From Variovorax sp. (GTDB taxonomy: Bacteria > Pseudomonadota > Gammaproteobacteria > Burkholderiales > Burkholderiaceae_C), in contig JAGIAI010000038.1 in assembly GCA_017744935.1 (NCBI GenBank), positions 1 to 64,000 of the forward strand: a stretch of 64,000 bases of DNA, in the 5' to 3' direction. The notes beneath the pieces were generated by a model. That model saw only the letters and a list, made by a program, of their open reading frames with translations, searched no databases and was not told the DNA's origin. Of this stretch, positions 63,504-64,000 are shown piece by piece. Made by a program: the position numbers and the translations under genes. The number at the start of each line of letters is the position of its first letter. The stretch's first letter is position 1.

Positions 63504-64000
63504 TCAGGCCGTGAACCGCCGTGGGTCATTGCGACGCGCGCGGCGACGCAGCATGGCGAGCATCGAGATGACGACTGCGATCGCACCGAGCGTCTCGGGT
63601 TCGGGTGTGCTCGGCACTTCGGCGCCGAAACTCTGGCCCACTGCCAGTTCGCTCACGCCCTTGGGCAGAGGCACCGGCTGATCGACGCCGACGCTGTTCT
63701 GCGGCGCGACGTTGCGCACCACCTCGTCCACTGCGATGAAGCTGGTGTATTGCGTGAGCAGGCTGTAGCGCAGGCCCAGCTCGGTGATCCGCTTGCGATA
63801 GTCGTCGCCGCCTTCCAGTGCCTCCTGGTCACTCAGGCTTGCGATGCGATGACGTGCCCACAGGCTGCGCAGCGCCGCGGCATCTTTGCGCGTGTGCGGA
63901 TCGACCTTCAATTCCTGGCGATACGGGCCGTTGGCGCTGCGGCCTTCGATGATCAGGCGGCCCTTCGCCTCGCCGCGCCATTTGCCGAACACGATCACCG
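63504..64000 (-). CDS. C-terminus of a VIT/VWA domain protein with PEP-CTERM-like tail
   Basis: The last 165 residues; the start lies beyond the right edge. The stretch RIASLSDQEALEGG and the following ELGLRYSLLTQYTSFIAVDE is characteristic of the region after the VWA domain in VIT/VWA proteins. The tail is a sorting signal: STPEPETL, a hydrophobic segment (about 16 residues) and a basic end (RRRARRNDPRRF). It is a predicted exosortase substrate and the first in-window gene of that operon. Confidence 0.85.
   Translation of the reverse strand, partial: VIVFGKWRGEAKGRLIIEGRSANGPYRQELKVDPHTRKDAAALRSLWARHRIASLSDQEALEGGDDYRKRITELGLRYSLLTQYTSFIAVDEVVRNVAPQNSVGVDQPVPLPKGVSELAVGQSFGAEVPSTPEPETLGAIAVVISMLAMLRRRARRNDPRRFTA

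Overview
The window looks like a chromosomal segment from a high-GC betaproteobacterium of the order Burkholderiales, most likely family Comamonadaceae and plausibly Variovorax or a close relative. This rests on gene content and order (rpmH-rnpA-yidD-yidC-mnmE facing dnaA-dnaN-gyrB, kdsD-kdsC-lptC, metX-metW), a phasin-like gene, an exosortase locus and a dispersed-repeat-like spacer between dnaN and gyrB. No tRNA, rRNA, prophage, IS element or CRISPR array was seen.

Layout. 1-500: start of a glycine-rich lipoprotein, cut by the window edge. 635-2020: pepP. 2024-7982 (minus): a five-gene cassette of SPFH-SHOCT protein, zinc-ribbon DUF4178 protein, DUF350 membrane protein, membrane-embedded spermidine synthase-like protein and Tat-signalled FAD oxidoreductase; the last three overlap by 4 nt each. 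This is the most unusual system in the window. 8147-10486: maeB. 10667-11559: a secreted barnase-type RNase and its barstar inhibitor, followed by a coding-like tail in another frame. 11800-16397 (minus): lptD-surA-rsmA, outer-membrane assembly. 16497-24721: amgK-rsmE, two M20 peptidases, a DUF937 protein, an MFS transporter, a lipase-like hydrolase and a DUF72 protein. 24729-28640: bactofilin, YigZ, then metX-metW under a SAM-II riboswitch with a terminator, and a GDT1/UPF0016 manganese exporter under a yybP-ykoY manganese riboswitch, in tandem on the minus strand. 28897-34545: an RRM RNA-binding protein, an SDR, lptC-kdsC-kdsD (Kdo and LPS transport) and a KefC-type antiporter.

34565-45911 is the replication-origin neighbourhood: mnmE, yidC, yidD, rnpA and rpmH run left, and dnaA, dnaN and gyrB run right, with DnaA boxes between rpmH and dnaA and weaker ones between dnaA and dnaN. 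46053-54561: envelope and stress genes, including pagL, a phasin-like protein, a MerR regulator, a C-terminally shortened DUF4130 protein, the ybhP-clsB-ybhN phospholipid operon order and a Spy-like periplasmic protein. 54698-60692: pirin and a polyamine/opine-type ABC importer operon with an Asp/Glu racemase. 60756-64000: an exosortase operon (VIT/VWA target protein with PEP-CTERM-like tail, exosortase, associated protein) with a GT51 glycosyltransferase carrying a long N-terminal extension.

Coordinates are exact where start and stop codons were read. Functions come from recognised motifs and gene order, not from database searches.
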